The position numbers and the translations under genes are program-made. Positions 19,854 to 30,725 of a stretch of 64,000 bases of DNA are shown here, one piece after another. Origin of the DNA: Platanthera guangdongensis. Lineage: Eukaryota > Streptophyta > Magnoliopsida > Asparagales > Orchidaceae. Numbering within the stretch: position 1 is the stretch's first letter; every line of letters begins with the position of its first letter. A model generated the notes under the pieces. The model was not told the DNA's origin and did no database searches. It saw only the letters and a list, made by a program, of their open reading frames with translations. The DNA lies in contig CM077152.1 in assembly GCA_039583875.1 (NCBI GenBank), positions 20,683,538-20,747,537 on the forward strand, written 5' to 3'.

Positions 19854-20075
19854 CTATACTATATTAAAAAGATTTATTGGTGGTCTGCCAATAGCGTGTC
19901 CACAAAAATGGTTATAAAAATGCGTCCACCGTTGGATTTTTCGCTTCAAAAAACAAGGGCCGTTGATCATTTAAGATAGAATGGCCTGCAATAAAACTAT
20001 CCTAAAAAATCTCCTCACTTCTCTCTCCAAATCCCGATCAACAGCAAAAATGTAGGAAATGGAACAGTGTCGCAA
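19173..20075. other. Gene-poor stretch with TA microsatellite (19750-19856)
   Basis: No recognisable gene. 19750-19856 is a TA/TATATAAT microsatellite that can fold on itself. Confidence 0.6.
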
Positions 20076-20419
20076 CCCCCCCCCCCTTTCAAGGTCTTCT
20101 CCACCGCCGGCGGCGGAGCCGCCGGCGGCCTGACGGCTGCCCCCGGCAGGTCGCCGGACGAAGCGAACCGCCGGCGGTGGTCTGAGCGGCGCTAGCGCGG
20201 GAGCCACCGCCGGAGGTGGCCTGACCGTGAGGCCCAGATCTGGCCTCACGGTCAGGAGCCACCGCCGGCGGTGGCCCCCGCCGGAGCGCCGCGCGACCAC
20301 CGCCGGCAGGTTGCCTCTCGCCCGGCGAACCTGTCGGTGGCCGCCGGTCAGGCCGCCGGCGGCTCCGACGCGGCGGTGGAGAAGACCGTGGATTCCTCGG
20401 GGGGGGGGGGGGGGGGGGG
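20076..20419. repeat. GC-rich giant hairpin, about 300 bp
   Basis: GGTCTTCTCCACCGCC (20093) is answered by GGCGGTGGAGAAGACC (20373-20388). The arms match through many CCGCCGGCGG blocks to a centre near AGATCT at 20238. An outer C run (20076-20086) faces a G run of 21 (20399-20419). It is a G+C island in AT-rich surroundings, with no tandem unit and no believable gene; the frames in it are symmetric by-products. Confidence 0.85.
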
Positions 20420-20635
20420 AGGGGATTTTTAGTTTTTTTTTATAAAAATAAAAAATTTTATAAATGATTATAAAAATCTAAAAAATTTAATTTATTAATA
20501 TATAAAATATTTATAAATGTAAATTCTAAAGAATATAGAAATTAAAATTGGTGCGGGCGGAGCCTTCGGGAGGGGATTATAGACGGAGCCTGCATATATA
20601 TATAGGGCTATATATATATATATATAATATATATA

Positions 20636-20709
<74 letters not shown>

Positions 20710-21052
20710 GCATGGGGAGAAATATTGAATTTGTTGTGTGTCCATATTGTCATTTTAGATGTGCACAAAGCATTATCCTATATACAACTTTTATTAATTG
20801 CACAATGCATAAGGAGCATCAAATAGAGGTATTGTTATCAACAAAAACTATTCATGGGACCCATGCACATTTCCCTAATTTATTTAATTAAAATAATTGT
20901 TTTATAAGGATTTTATGCAATTATTTTGGTATATAATTATTTTCATTAGGTTATTAAATATCACGATTTCTATTATATGCATTTTTTATAATTATTCCAT
21001 TCCTGACTAGTGATTCCTGAGGAAAAAAACTAAAAAAACATATCATATATAT
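20420..21052. other. AT-rich, TA microsatellite (20595-20703)
   Basis: Strongly AT-rich with a TA-repeat block. No gene seen. Confidence 0.6.
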
Positions 21053-21825
21053 ATTACCCAAACCTTTCCTGTAAAATAACATAATTAGTAAGAGCACCCC
21101 TCTTATTTTCAAAATTATAAAAAACTCCCTTAAGTTTTCATTTCATTACCAAAACCTCCTCTGATCTTTTCGTTTCATTGCATACATGAAGAAAAATACC
21201 CCCTGGACACTGTTCACCCAGGGGGTGTTTTGTGCATGGATGTTATGAAATTAAGGCTTTGTTTGGGACAGCTCTGGTGGATTGAAAAGTTGTTGTCCGG
21301 ATAGAGCTGTTTTAAAATAGATTTCTGAGGAGCAGTTTTGAAAAGCTGCAGAGTGTTTGGGTATTCTGTGCAGAAGTGCGCTCGGAATCGCCCGAGGAAG
21401 GACGTCGGGGGCTCGGAATCGCCGGAGGAAGGCCGTCAGGGGCTCGGAATCGCCGGAGGAAGGCCGTCCGACCTCTAAGCATGTTCCAACTGAAGAAACC
21501 ATTAGATTTCCAAAACCTGTGAGAGAGAAAGCTATTTTGCAAGAGCAGAAGCTGGGGGGAGGGAGATTTCTGAAAAGCTGCAAAACAGCTCCAGATTTTT
21601 AAAAATCTCTTCACAGGGAGCTGTCCCAAACACATATAAAACAGCTCTGGCGGCTGGAATAGAGATTTTCCAGCCGCCAGAGCTGGCCAAACAGACCCTA
21701 AAACTCCAGGGGAGGTTTTGTAATGAAATGAAAACTTTAGGGGAAGTTTTTGTAATTTCAAAAATAAGAGGGGTGCTGTCAGTAATTTAGCAAAGTTAAA
21801 GGGGAGGTCCCGGTAAATGGCCCTA
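21053..21825. mobile_element. Foldback element with ~110-bp arms, interrupted by a Tourist-like MITE
   Basis: The left arm (about 21053-21162, containing GAGCACCCCTCTTATTTTC and TTTTCATTTCATTACC) is matched in reverse by 21703-21825 (GTAATGAAATGAAAACTTT, AAAATAAGAGGGGTGCT). The right end reads GGTCCCGGTAAATGGCCC. Non-coding. The Tourist-like MITE at 21255-21698 sits inside it. Confidence 0.7.
21255..21698. mobile_element. Tourist-like MITE (PIF/Harbinger type), 444 bp
   Basis: Ends GGCTTTGTTTGGGACAGCTC and, inverted, GGGTCTGTTTGGCCAGCTC, close to the GGSNCTGTTTGG end known for Tourist/PIF elements. Flanked by TAA at 21252-21254 and 21699-21701, the 3-bp duplication of that superfamily. No transposase. 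Confidence 0.8.
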
Positions 21826-22837
21826 TATATATAAATATATCATGAATTTATTCTGTATAAATTGGTTTATGCAGTCACGTCATTCTTAATGAAAAAATAT
21901 TGAATATGAATTATAAAGATTTGAACTTATGTTGATGTAATTAACAATGACAATTTTAAAAAGAAAAAATAGAATTTAGATTCAGTTAATATGTATCCAA
22001 CATAGATATAAAAAACATAGAAGTCAATAAAGTGTATAATTATAAATAAATGATGAGCATCCAAACCTAGCAAGTTATTATATTTATGTTCAACTAAAAA
22101 CACTTATATGTGACGGAGCTCCCGTGAATTTTTTGAGTAAAATCGGAAAGACTTGAACCGACTTCATGTGGGGCAAATCAATCCGACCGAACAAGCCGCG
22201 CGCAGAAAGCCGCGCTCCCCCCGAAGGCTCAAAAACACACGAGAACAAGGCAAAGCCAAACGTAAGCCTGCACTAGCGGCACGCACGCGCGGGCAGCGCA
22301 CCCACACGCGTGCGGCCAGCCCAAGATGGGATACATTCATGAGAAGCAGCAATCCGTACATGATTCTCTATTGATGAACACGGATCACTGATTTTATTAC
22401 CTTTCTCCATTTTCTCTTTTTGCTCGGGTTTGAGAGATGGCAATAAAACAATCTTGTAATCCATATCCTTGGCAAGAATTTAATGTACATGGTTCTCATT
22501 TATTACATTCTATAATTATTACAAATTGCTGGCGATTCTCCTCCATTGGATTATCCGACGTGATCACGTCAGTACAAGTGTTGGCGCGATCTGAGCCATT
22601 CCTTTGGCATAATGAATATCTGCTCTTGATCTTTTGACGGCCTCGTAACAACATCCCTCCTTTTCTACTATAGTTTTTTTAGTGATTGAGTTTTCATTCT
22701 ACAAATTTTCTGTTAACTCCTTGAAACTATGATTTAGGGTTAAGAGACTATAGAAATGAATGAGATAGATAGTAAGTTTTTTTCTTTTGACTAAGACTCC
22801 GTTTGGAGGGACATATTTTTACCGGTCAAGCAGCTAC
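21826..22837. other. Gene-poor flank left of the outer element
   Basis: No supported gene. Contains a G+C-rich patch at 22190-22330. Near 22797 is an orphan ACTCCGTTTGGAGGG that resembles a MITE end cut off by the LTR insertion at 22838. Confidence 0.4.
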
Positions 22838-24240
22838 TGTTAACCCAGAAATCGGCGATCTCTCCCAAGATAGCCAGCTCATAAGTCGCGGCCTGCTCCA
22901 GGCTCCGCCTGAAGGTCGCGGCCTGTCAGTCCTTTTTGGGTCTGGCGGACAGACAGTTCTCTATCCGCTCAGGCCGCGCGGCTAGGGCGGTCTCCCAGGT
23001 CTAACCGCCCAGGTCGCGCAGCAGCTGCGCGATCTGCATGGGTTGCGGACTGCTTCCGCAGTTCGCCCATGCACTCTGCGCGGTTGGATCGGCTAACCGC
23101 GCAATGGTTCCCTCAATTCCAACAGGTGCGGACTACTCAACTAGGTGGCGGAGTCGCAATGCTATCCGCCAAGACCGCTCGGTAACCGCATGCTCAGCAG
23201 GAGGCGCGGTCTGCTCTCCAGCCCGATCCTGCAGGTCGCCCGACCAGCAAGGCTACAATATCACAGGCGACCACCCATTCTACAAATGCGAACAACTCTC
23301 AGTTACATCCCGGTCCTCCAAGAAGTAGGCGACCTGCCTCCAGGTCGCCCGACAGTACTCGACAATCTTTAGGTCGCCAGGCAGGCGACAACAAGCGTCA
23401 GGCCGCCCAGCAGGGGCGACAAGCCTGTCCATCCAGCGGGAGTGGACTTTAGCAGCGGGGGTGACCTGCGCGACCTGCTCCTTCAGTCTGCCAGGTCACC
23501 CAGTCGGCGACCAGCCCTCCTGCCCGCCAGCAGTTTGCGGACTCGGTTCAGTCCGCCCAAGGAGGGTGGACGGCGGCAGGACCGTCAACCCGCACGGCAT
23601 CTAGCGACCTGCCTCACCTGTCTGACAGCAGTGGGCGGACTCGGTCTCAGTCCGCCTAAGGAAGGACTTGGCAGCAGGACCGACAACTCTTCACCAGACC
23701 GCACAACACAACGCGGACTCAACTCCAGCCCTCCAGATGGTGGCGAGCTCACTCCTACAGCAGGCGACCTGCTCCTTCTATTCTGCAGAAGAAGGCAGAC
23801 ATCTCCATCTAGCAGTAGAGGCGGACTAAACCTGTCTGCCGCGAGCTAGGCGGACTCATTGCGCAGTCCACCAAGAGCACTCCAACTTTCTAGCACCGGC
23901 CACTTCCCAGCAGCAGGCGAACTACACCTCAACCAGCACAGCAGACCCTGCGGACTCAATTTCCCAGTCCACGCGACTAAGTCTTCGGCTTGGTTCCCGA
24001 CCTTGGCTTCAACGACCTCAGTGGTCCACTCGGCTTGATCGCGCAGCCCGCACCGCCTTGTTATGCGAGCTGCGAGATTCACAGTCTGCGCGGTCTTCCG
24101 ACCTCACTACTCAGTCCGCGCGGCCTCTGGAATCTTCTTTTCTTTAGCCGTCAGCTTCCCCTTGTACCCTTTATTTTCTCATGTAAATGACTCAACTCAA
24201 GTTGTAACACTGAATTATAATTAAAGGAAAGTCTGTTGCA
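22838..24240 (+). mobile_element. Outer element 5' LTR (promoter region deleted)
   Basis: Starts TGTTAACCCAGAAATC and aligns with the interrupted 3' LTR (31892-33152 plus 46581-46860). Compared with that LTR it lacks about 240 bp at 23929-23934, a stretch that includes the TATA box. The end is uncertain: similarity is clear to 24187, and a CA at 24240 is a candidate end. The primer binding site was not identified. Confidence 0.75.
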
Positions 24241-24563
24241 AGAGTGGCATTTAAGCCGCGGCGGACGAAGTTTGTTGTTGTCGCTGCAAGCGGCCCCCTC
24301 TTCTCCTCTCCTCTCCTCTCTCGGCATCAACCTGCAAACCTAACCATCAAAGTAACTGTCTGCTCTACAGTTCCTGATCAACCTTCCCTGCTATTTCCCG
24401 CATTCTCATCAACCACTCTTCTATCCCTACAACCTTCTCCTCCAACTCGCCCGTGAGACCGAACACTCGTTATCTGTTGGTGTCGTCGTCCCCGTTTTCG
24501 CGCATCAACAGCTAACACGCGACCTTCAGATCTCGAACAGACAGTGAAAAACAACGGTTAGCC

Positions 24564-25210
24564 ATGACAGATCATAAACCAGCCGAGAACCTTGCTCCTT
24601 CAAGTCCTAGTGAAGATCCTCTCTGGGAAGCCTTGGAGCAGTCGCGATGCGAAACCGCCCAACAATTTCAGGCAATCAACCATACTCTAGTTGCTATCAC
24701 GCAACAATTAGAGATGCAATCTGCAGCAGCACCAGTTCCTCCAGTTAATCCAACGCCAACATTGGAGAATCCGCGAACTTATTCTCTGGCCTATCCGCTG
24801 GTCTATCCTCTTGTTTACCCACCAACCTTTCCGCAGGGGCCTGCAGCCCCTTTGCAGTCTCAAAATGATGAGTTTGCTGCTCGTCAAAACTTCTTCCGGG
24901 AAGCTACCCGAGGAAGTCCAGCAAGATTTCTGAATTTTCAGGGAAGTCACTCTTCAGTTCATGCCTTTGCTCCTCCCGCAGCAGCTTTTCCCTTCAATCC
25001 ACTTGCTCCATTTACAGTTGCAGCTTATGCTCCCTTTTTTCCTTATGTTGTAGGAGAGCAGGAAGAGCCGTCATCATTTTCAGAGAGCGTTCGGCATGAA
25101 CCAACTCCAGTTAACTTCATAGAGCCGCGGTTACCAACTTACACTGGAGAGACTGATCCAATGAAGCACCTTCAAGCTTTTGAATCAGCCGTAGCTATCA
25201 AGACCCTCTC
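24564..25210 (+). pseudogene. Gag of the outer element, N-terminal part
   Basis: ATG 24564 (MTDHKPAENLAP). The start is a low-complexity, proline-rich N-terminus with a helical segment (WEALEQSRCETAQQFQAIN). It leads into the Tat-type capsid entry PRLPTYTGETDPMKHLQAFE. The frame is interrupted at 25210 by the foldback element at 25211-25939. The reading on both sides (AVAIKTLS before, SDATKCKLF after) shows the original join lay in the duplicated CTCTC. Confidence 0.85.
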
Positions 25211-25939
25211 GGGGATCCGGGGGGAGTAAAGTGCAGGGATGCACTTTACGGTAAAGTGCGGGCATCCAATGGCTCGCATGGATGCTCGCACACATCTCAA
25301 AGCGAGTGCATCTTGTGACGACCCGGTGTCGATCCACTCTGGACCACACAAGGATCATTGTGGCCTCACTGGCATCGTCCGGGCTGCAGCCCAAGCACCC
25401 CAACCCCTCTCCATCAACATGCGAGTTGTTGGTGGTCACATCCTCCCTTTGATGAGTCAAACTCGATAGTCAAGCGCACACCACGGGGACTTTCCAGGAG
25501 GTCTCCCATCCCAGTACTACTCCAGCCCGAGCATGCTTAACTACTCCAGCCCGAGCACGCTCAATTGGTGATAAGAAGTGGAAAAACTCCATAGTTAAGC
25601 GTGCTCGGGCTGGAGTAGTACTGGGATGAGTGACCTCCTTGGAAGTCCCTGTGGTGCGCGCTTGACTATCGAGTTTGCCTCATCAAAGGGAGGTTGTGGC
25701 CACCAACAACCCGCCTGTGGGATGGAGAGGAGTTGGGGTGCTTGGGATGTAGCCCGGATGATGCCAGCTGGGTCCCGCTGGGTCTCCCTCGGTGGACGTG
25801 GTCCCGAGTGGAGCCAGGTCTGGGTCGTCACACATCTCATCTCGCTTGCTGAGATGTGTGCGGGCATCCAACACGAGCAGTTGTATGCCCGCACTTCACG
25901 GTAAAGTGCACTTTTGCACTTTACCGCCCACGGTTCCCC
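25211..25939. mobile_element. 729-bp foldback element with 5S rRNA-like arms
   Basis: Ends GGGGATCCG...GTAAAGTGC and, inverted, GGGGAACCG...GTAAAGTGC. Target duplication CTCTC at 25206-25210 and 25940-25944. The whole element is two inverted arms of about 350 bp around a short loop near 25570. Each arm contains TGTGACGACCC/GGGTCGTCACA and, next to the loop, a 5S-rRNA-like piece. No protein coded. It could be a DNA foldback element or an inverted pair of LTR-like units of a Cassandra-type TRIM, the known 5S-carrying miniature retroelement. Confidence 0.85.
25585..25665 (+). pseudogene. 5S rRNA-like sequence, right arm (inverted copy at 25476-25547)
   Basis: AGTTAAGCGTGCTCGGGC (from 25593) corresponds to box A and the intermediate element of plant 5S genes. 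GTACTGGGATGAGTGACC (25618-25635) corresponds to box C; CTCCTTGGAAGTCCC follows. The 5' third of a real 5S gene is missing, so it is a derivative with a possibly working Pol III internal promoter. The left arm carries the same piece inverted at 25476-25541, plus a second fragment to about 25566. Confidence 0.8.
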
Positions 25940-26944
25940 CTCTCAGATGCTACCAAATGCAAACTCTTTGTAACAACCTTTGATGGACAAGTGAGAGATT
26001 GGTTCTATGGACTGCGTCCTCAGTCCATCGCTTCCTTTGCTGATTTGCAAAGGGAGTTTCTGTTCAGGTTTTCTACCTCTACAAAGAGAAAGGGCGGTCC
26101 AGAAGCCCTCTTTGAGATCAGGCAACGAGAGAATGAGACTTGGTCTCATTTTGTGGATCGTTTACAGAAAGAGATTTTGGACATTGAGATCGTCGATCAA
26201 GAAATGTATCGGGTGGCTCTGATACATGGTCTGCGCGAAGGATCACTCAAGTTTGAGGCTAATGTCCGAGCACCATGGGCATATCAAGAATTGATTGGCT
26301 TAGCCAACTCATACATTCGAGATGAGAAGAGCAATCCCAGCTTCGTCTCCAGGCTTGTAGCAGAGAAAGATTCTTCGTCTCCTCACAAGCAACCTCCGAG
26401 GTCTCCTCGGAAGGACTTTTCATCCCACTCAAGGAAGGGAAGAAGATTTCAACGTCATCGACACCCCTTCCCGGGCCAGGATCGTGCCTGAGATCAATTG
26501 TTACTATTACTAGCCCCAGCTCCGCAAGCAGTTTCGGTTCATCAGCAGTAAGATGATGACTTGCAAGAGTCCGAACTAGATGATGTCATGCAAGAAGTAA
26601 GTCAAGTCATGAAGGGTAAGACTAATTACAAAAGGCTTTACCAGCCAGCAGATCAAAGATCAAAAGATTCAGATCTGTTCTGGGAGTTTCACAAAGAAAG
26701 CGGGCATTTGACTGAAAACTGCATAGCACTTCGTCAACTGGTGCAGAAGATGATGAGGCATGGTAAGATGCGTGACATGTTCCCGAAAGATGGTCACTCT
26801 GATCCATCAACTTCAAAAGGCAAAGAAGTAGCAGACATTCCTTGCTGCTCAAATGGAGTGAGCCAAATCAACAATCACCCTATCCTCAATATTGATGAAT
26901 GCATCGATGCCGATGACGAGGGCTCCCTTGGAAGACTATTCTGA
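25940..26944 (+). pseudogene. Gag of the outer element, C-terminal part
   Basis: Resumes with SDATKCKLFVTTFDGQVRDW and the retrotransposon gag core (LQREFLFRFSTSTKRKG, ENETWSHFVDRLQKEI). TGA at 26489-26491 and TAA near 26549 break the same frame. After these it continues to a zinc-knuckle-like region, FWEFHKESGHLTENC. There the first zinc ligand is tryptophan (TGG) where related knuckles have cysteine. No protease, RT or integrase follows, so the element is gag-only or has lost pol. Confidence 0.82.
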
Positions 26945-27128
26945 GCTGAAGGAGAACAACGCAAAGTCCTCGAAGCTCCTCGCAATTGTACAACCCCGTA
27001 TCCGGTCGAGCGGGATCCTCCCCAAGTGGCGCGCTCGGGACATGCTATGAGCGGCAGTGTGGTACAGCCCCGTTCGAAGACGTGCAGCCCCGTGCGTGCG
27101 TGCGGAGGTTTTAAGTGTGTAGGCCTTC

Positions 27129-27169
<41 letters not shown>

Positions 27170-27316
27170 TGTGTGTGTGTGTTCATGGTTTATATAGGAG
27201 GGGATATATATTATATAGAAGGTATAAGGGATATCATAAGAAAGGGGGGAGGCATGAGGCGGGTCATTTATTTTCCCCGCTCGGGTTCGGCCAAGGGAGG
27301 AGCCGCCCCTCAACCC

Positions 27317-27319
<3 letters not shown>
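26945..27319 (+). other. Post-gag spacer with AT microsatellite (27131-27166)
   Basis: No protease or RT homology. AT repeats at 27131-27166, followed by a short TG tract. The long antisense frame starting here is produced by the downstream CT repeats. Confidence 0.5.
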
Positions 27320-27392
<73 letters not shown>

Positions 27393-27452
27393 CCTGGAGC
27401 AGCACAACCCCCGCCCCTCTCTCTCTCGCTCGGCCTGGAGCAGCACAAGCTC

Positions 27453-27501
<49 letters not shown>

Positions 27502-27614
27502 ACCTGGAGCAGCACAACCCCGGCCCTCTCTCTCTCTCTCTCTCGGCCTGGAGCAGCACAACCCCCGCCCCTCTCTCTCTCTCTCTCTCTCGGCCTGGAG
27601 CATCACAACCCCGG

Positions 27615-27663
<49 letters not shown>

Positions 27664-27719
27664 CCTGGAGCAGCACAACCCCCGCCCCTCTCTCTCTCGG
27701 CCTGGAGCAGCACAACCCC

Positions 27720-27781
<62 letters not shown>

Positions 27782-28147
27782 CCTGGAGCAGCACAACCCC
27801 CGCCCCTCTCTCTCTCTCTCGGCCTGGAGCAGCACAACCTCGGCCCTCTCTCTCTCTCTCGACCTGAAGAAGCACAACCCCCGCCCCCCTCTCTCTCGGC
27901 CTGGAGCAGCACAACCCCCGCCCCCTCTCTCTCTCTCTCTCTCTCGGCCTGGAGCAGCACAACCCCGGCCCTCTCTCTCTCTCTCTCGGCCTGGAGCAGC
28001 ACAACCCCCGCCCCTCTCTCTCTCTCGGCCTGGAGCAGCACAACCTCCGCCCCTCTCTCTCTCTCTCTCAGCCGGGAGCAGCACAACCCCCGCCCCTCTC
28101 TCTCTCTTGGCCTGGAGCAGCACAACCCCGACCCTCTCTCTCTCCCG
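27320..28147 (+). repeat. Compound minisatellite: CT tracts alternating with a 17-bp motif
   Basis: About 16 copies of GGCCTGGAGCAGCACAA, each followed by CCCCCGCCC or a variant, are separated by (CT)n tracts of very different length (about 6 to over 70 bases). The CT tracts vary while the spacer stays constant. All frames on both strands stay open (Ser-Leu repeats forward, Arg-Glu repeats reverse), so the long open frames are not evidence of genes. Confidence 0.95.
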
Positions 28148-28804
28148 CCGGCCTACAACAGTGCCCGACGCCGCCTCCCTTCTTCCCTCCTGCCGCCGCC
28201 TAGGGCAAGTCCGGCCACTTGGAGCCGAGATCTGCCTCGTACAGCATAGCTCCGCCGCCTGGAGCTCGAATCGGCCACCACCATGGAAAAATAGAGCTAA
28301 AGAGGGAGATTTACTTCCTCTTCCAACAAGGGCTCGGCCACCAAAAATATTCAGCAAGGGTTCAATCATTTAGAGGAAGATGAGGATTTCTTACCTCTCC
28401 CAACAGGGCTCGGTCTGGAGTGGAGATCGATCACCGCCGCAGCTACCCAGGGTCAAGCTAGACAGGGGCTCCTCTCCCGGCACCGCCGCCAGCACGCGTC
28501 AAAGGTAACGATGTTTATACTTGGGCAGGTGAAGCCCTCAGTTTACACATTTGCATGGAAGCCCCTGTCCACCAACGGGTGGGGGAAGGGAGCTCTCCGA
28601 CTGGTTGACGTGTACGTCCCTGCAATTAACTGCATTAGCACCCGAAAGCGTGAGTACGGGTTTAGGCATGTTGTGTGAAGCCCATCCGGACGTGTGAGCC
28701 GGATTGGTGGTGTTCTGGGGTTCCCGGAGAAGACTCTGAGGAAGTTGTATATTATCTATTTGCAGGGAATGCGCGCCACAACCCCAAAAAAGGGGTGGGT
28801 GCAA
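28148..28804 (+). other. Unassigned internal region of the outer element
   Basis: Starts with decayed remnants of the minisatellite motif. No conserved domain seen in any frame. Confidence 0.35.
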
Positions 28805-29531
28805 TGTTTTTGCTTCGCTTTTAGTCGACCTATGTTTGGCTTGTTGTCGTCATTTGAGACGTGGGCGTACATGTGTTGCAGTACCAAGCGGGGAGTAGCG
28901 GGCTAAAGCCCAAGCTTGTGCCGGCCCTCAAAGGCCTATTTTTGCTTATATTGCCGGTCTGCGTGCTGAAGTATGTAATTCCTATTACTGTAATTATTTA
29001 TAATATCTGTGATGCTTTGTGTTTGTGTAGTTTACTTCTTCTGTCTTGGGCGAGTGGTGTGCTTGTGAACCGCTCGCCCCGTGGGGGCCCCGAGGTATAG
29101 TTGTCGGGAAGCCCCTGATGGCTTGTTGACAGCCTTTTAGAATAGCGGAATTACGCTGTTAGTGGCCCAACTTCGGCAGCGTGTCGTAGAATTGCTCGAC
29201 GAGATTGCGCCATTAGTAGGGCGGGTGAGGAGCATTTTGTATAGACCCAAGGAGACACATCTGGATAGGAGAGAGTTAGTCTTGAGATCCTCCTTAGATG
29301 TTCCGGTCGGCCAAGAGCGCCCTCCGAAGGTGTCTTAGATCAGTCTTTGGCTTGGGAGGGGAAGAGTTTGTTAGTCTTCCGGGTATGCGGTGGGTCCTCC
29401 ACGCTGAGACCTTGGGTCTGTCCCTTATGTTCCTATTCTAGTGCCTAGATCGTTCGCTTGAGGGTAGTAGGTGCACGATCACCCCTCTTTTGGGACCCCG
29501 AACTCCACAGAGGTCATATTTGACTTCAACA
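28805..29531 (+). mobile_element. Probable solo LTR of a related gypsy family
   Basis: The last ~230 bp (TTGGCTTGGGAGGGGAAG, CTTCCGGGTATGCGGTGG, GGTCATATTTGACTTCAACA) align with the U5 end of the Tat element's LTR. Upstream there is a weak promoter-like GTATAGACCC. TG at 28805 is preceded by GCAA and the final CA at 29531 is followed by GCAA, a possible 4-bp duplication. The implied length of 727 bp is close to 702. U3 is not similar, so it is a different family or very old. Confidence 0.55.
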
Positions 29532-30725
29532 GCAATCATTGCCGGTTGTTTTTTACTTTACATTCTTCAAACATTTTCTTTCTAAAAACACTTCTAAGTG
29601 TTCTTTCATTCATTTTAATAAATTTTACATCAGAGATCTCATACTGACACATTTCCCTTTTTGGAGTATTTTCTCCTCTATTTTCTCTTTGCCAAAGAGA
29701 TCACTGAACCACCGAGATATCGCTGAGTCTTGCTTAGGGCCCACTCGAGGTTGGACTCTGGCATAAGACCACAATGACCACATATAGTGGGGAGTGTTCG
29801 CGTATGTGTAGTGGGAGTTGTCCAACTCTCATGCGGAGGATTACGGGACTTCGGATCCTGGCCGGTATCTAACACAAAGCGGGCATCAAGGGAGGTCTCA
29901 TGTGTTAGCTCTGTTGTGCTTCGCTAAGGATACATTACAGTTATCTTCGCTTGACAAGCAATGGCGATCAAGTGTAGTCTTGTCTCTTTGATCATCTCAT
30001 GACTGTGATGACTGAATACTCTATGGTACTCTCAATCTGTGCTTTTGTGGGGCTCACAACTCCGCTGATCTTTCCACAGACAAGCAATGTTATAGGCCAT
30101 TTGGCGCATCTAGTCTAACTGATCAGCGATGCTTGTAACCCGAGGCATGAGAGTAGTGTATCTAACGATCTTTCTCTGGATTTTGTGCATTTTTCTCTTT
30201 TGTGCCCTTCTAAGGGAATACTGCTAGTCCGCTCTAGGTAGGACTACACTCTAGATGATTTTTCTTAGGCACGTGATACTTAAGGCCCCCGGGGAACATC
30301 TGTGGCATCATCCGACCTTTTTTGGGTCATCTTCGGGTGTAACCCTCCTTTTTCATTCCGCCTTCTTACAGGTTAACAGGTTAAGTCCAACCTATCAAAA
30401 GGATTAACATCTTTTTTGTTTATGCACATCTTGTATACTCGTCTTGCATGAAGCTCTATCAGATGATGATTAACAAGCTCTCTATCTACTCTTATTGGAT
30501 ATTACTGGCACAATTATCAATCAGAGTATCTGGTTCTCCATGATTAACAAGTCACGTTATTGAACTCTAATCAAGATGGTATCATTTTGTGGATCTGGAT
30601 TTCATATTAAAGATATCATATCTGATCTTGTGAAAGGATCAATATCGCGGTTTGATCTTTATTCGGCTAATAACAGAGTTTGTCGGACATTTCTTCTGCT
30701 ATCCGATTATATCTTCCTTATCGTA
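29532..30725 (+). other. Outer element internal region upstream of the 83-bp array
   Basis: Non-coding as far as I can see. From 30507 it is part of the duplicated segment; the part before 30507 has no counterpart inside the window. Confidence 0.4.

Noticed and set aside
20548..20826. 92-codon frame with Ile-Tyr repeats
   Set aside because: Produced by the TA microsatellite.
25585..25665. A functional 5S rRNA gene
   Set aside because: The 5' third of a 5S gene is missing, the sequence differs at several conserved positions, and it lies in an inverted-repeat mobile element rather than in a 5S array.
26936..28369. A 477-codon antisense frame and a 407-codon forward frame
   Set aside because: Both run through the CT compound minisatellite, where every frame stays open (Arg-Glu or Ser-Leu repeats). 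No domain, start context or codon structure supports a gene.
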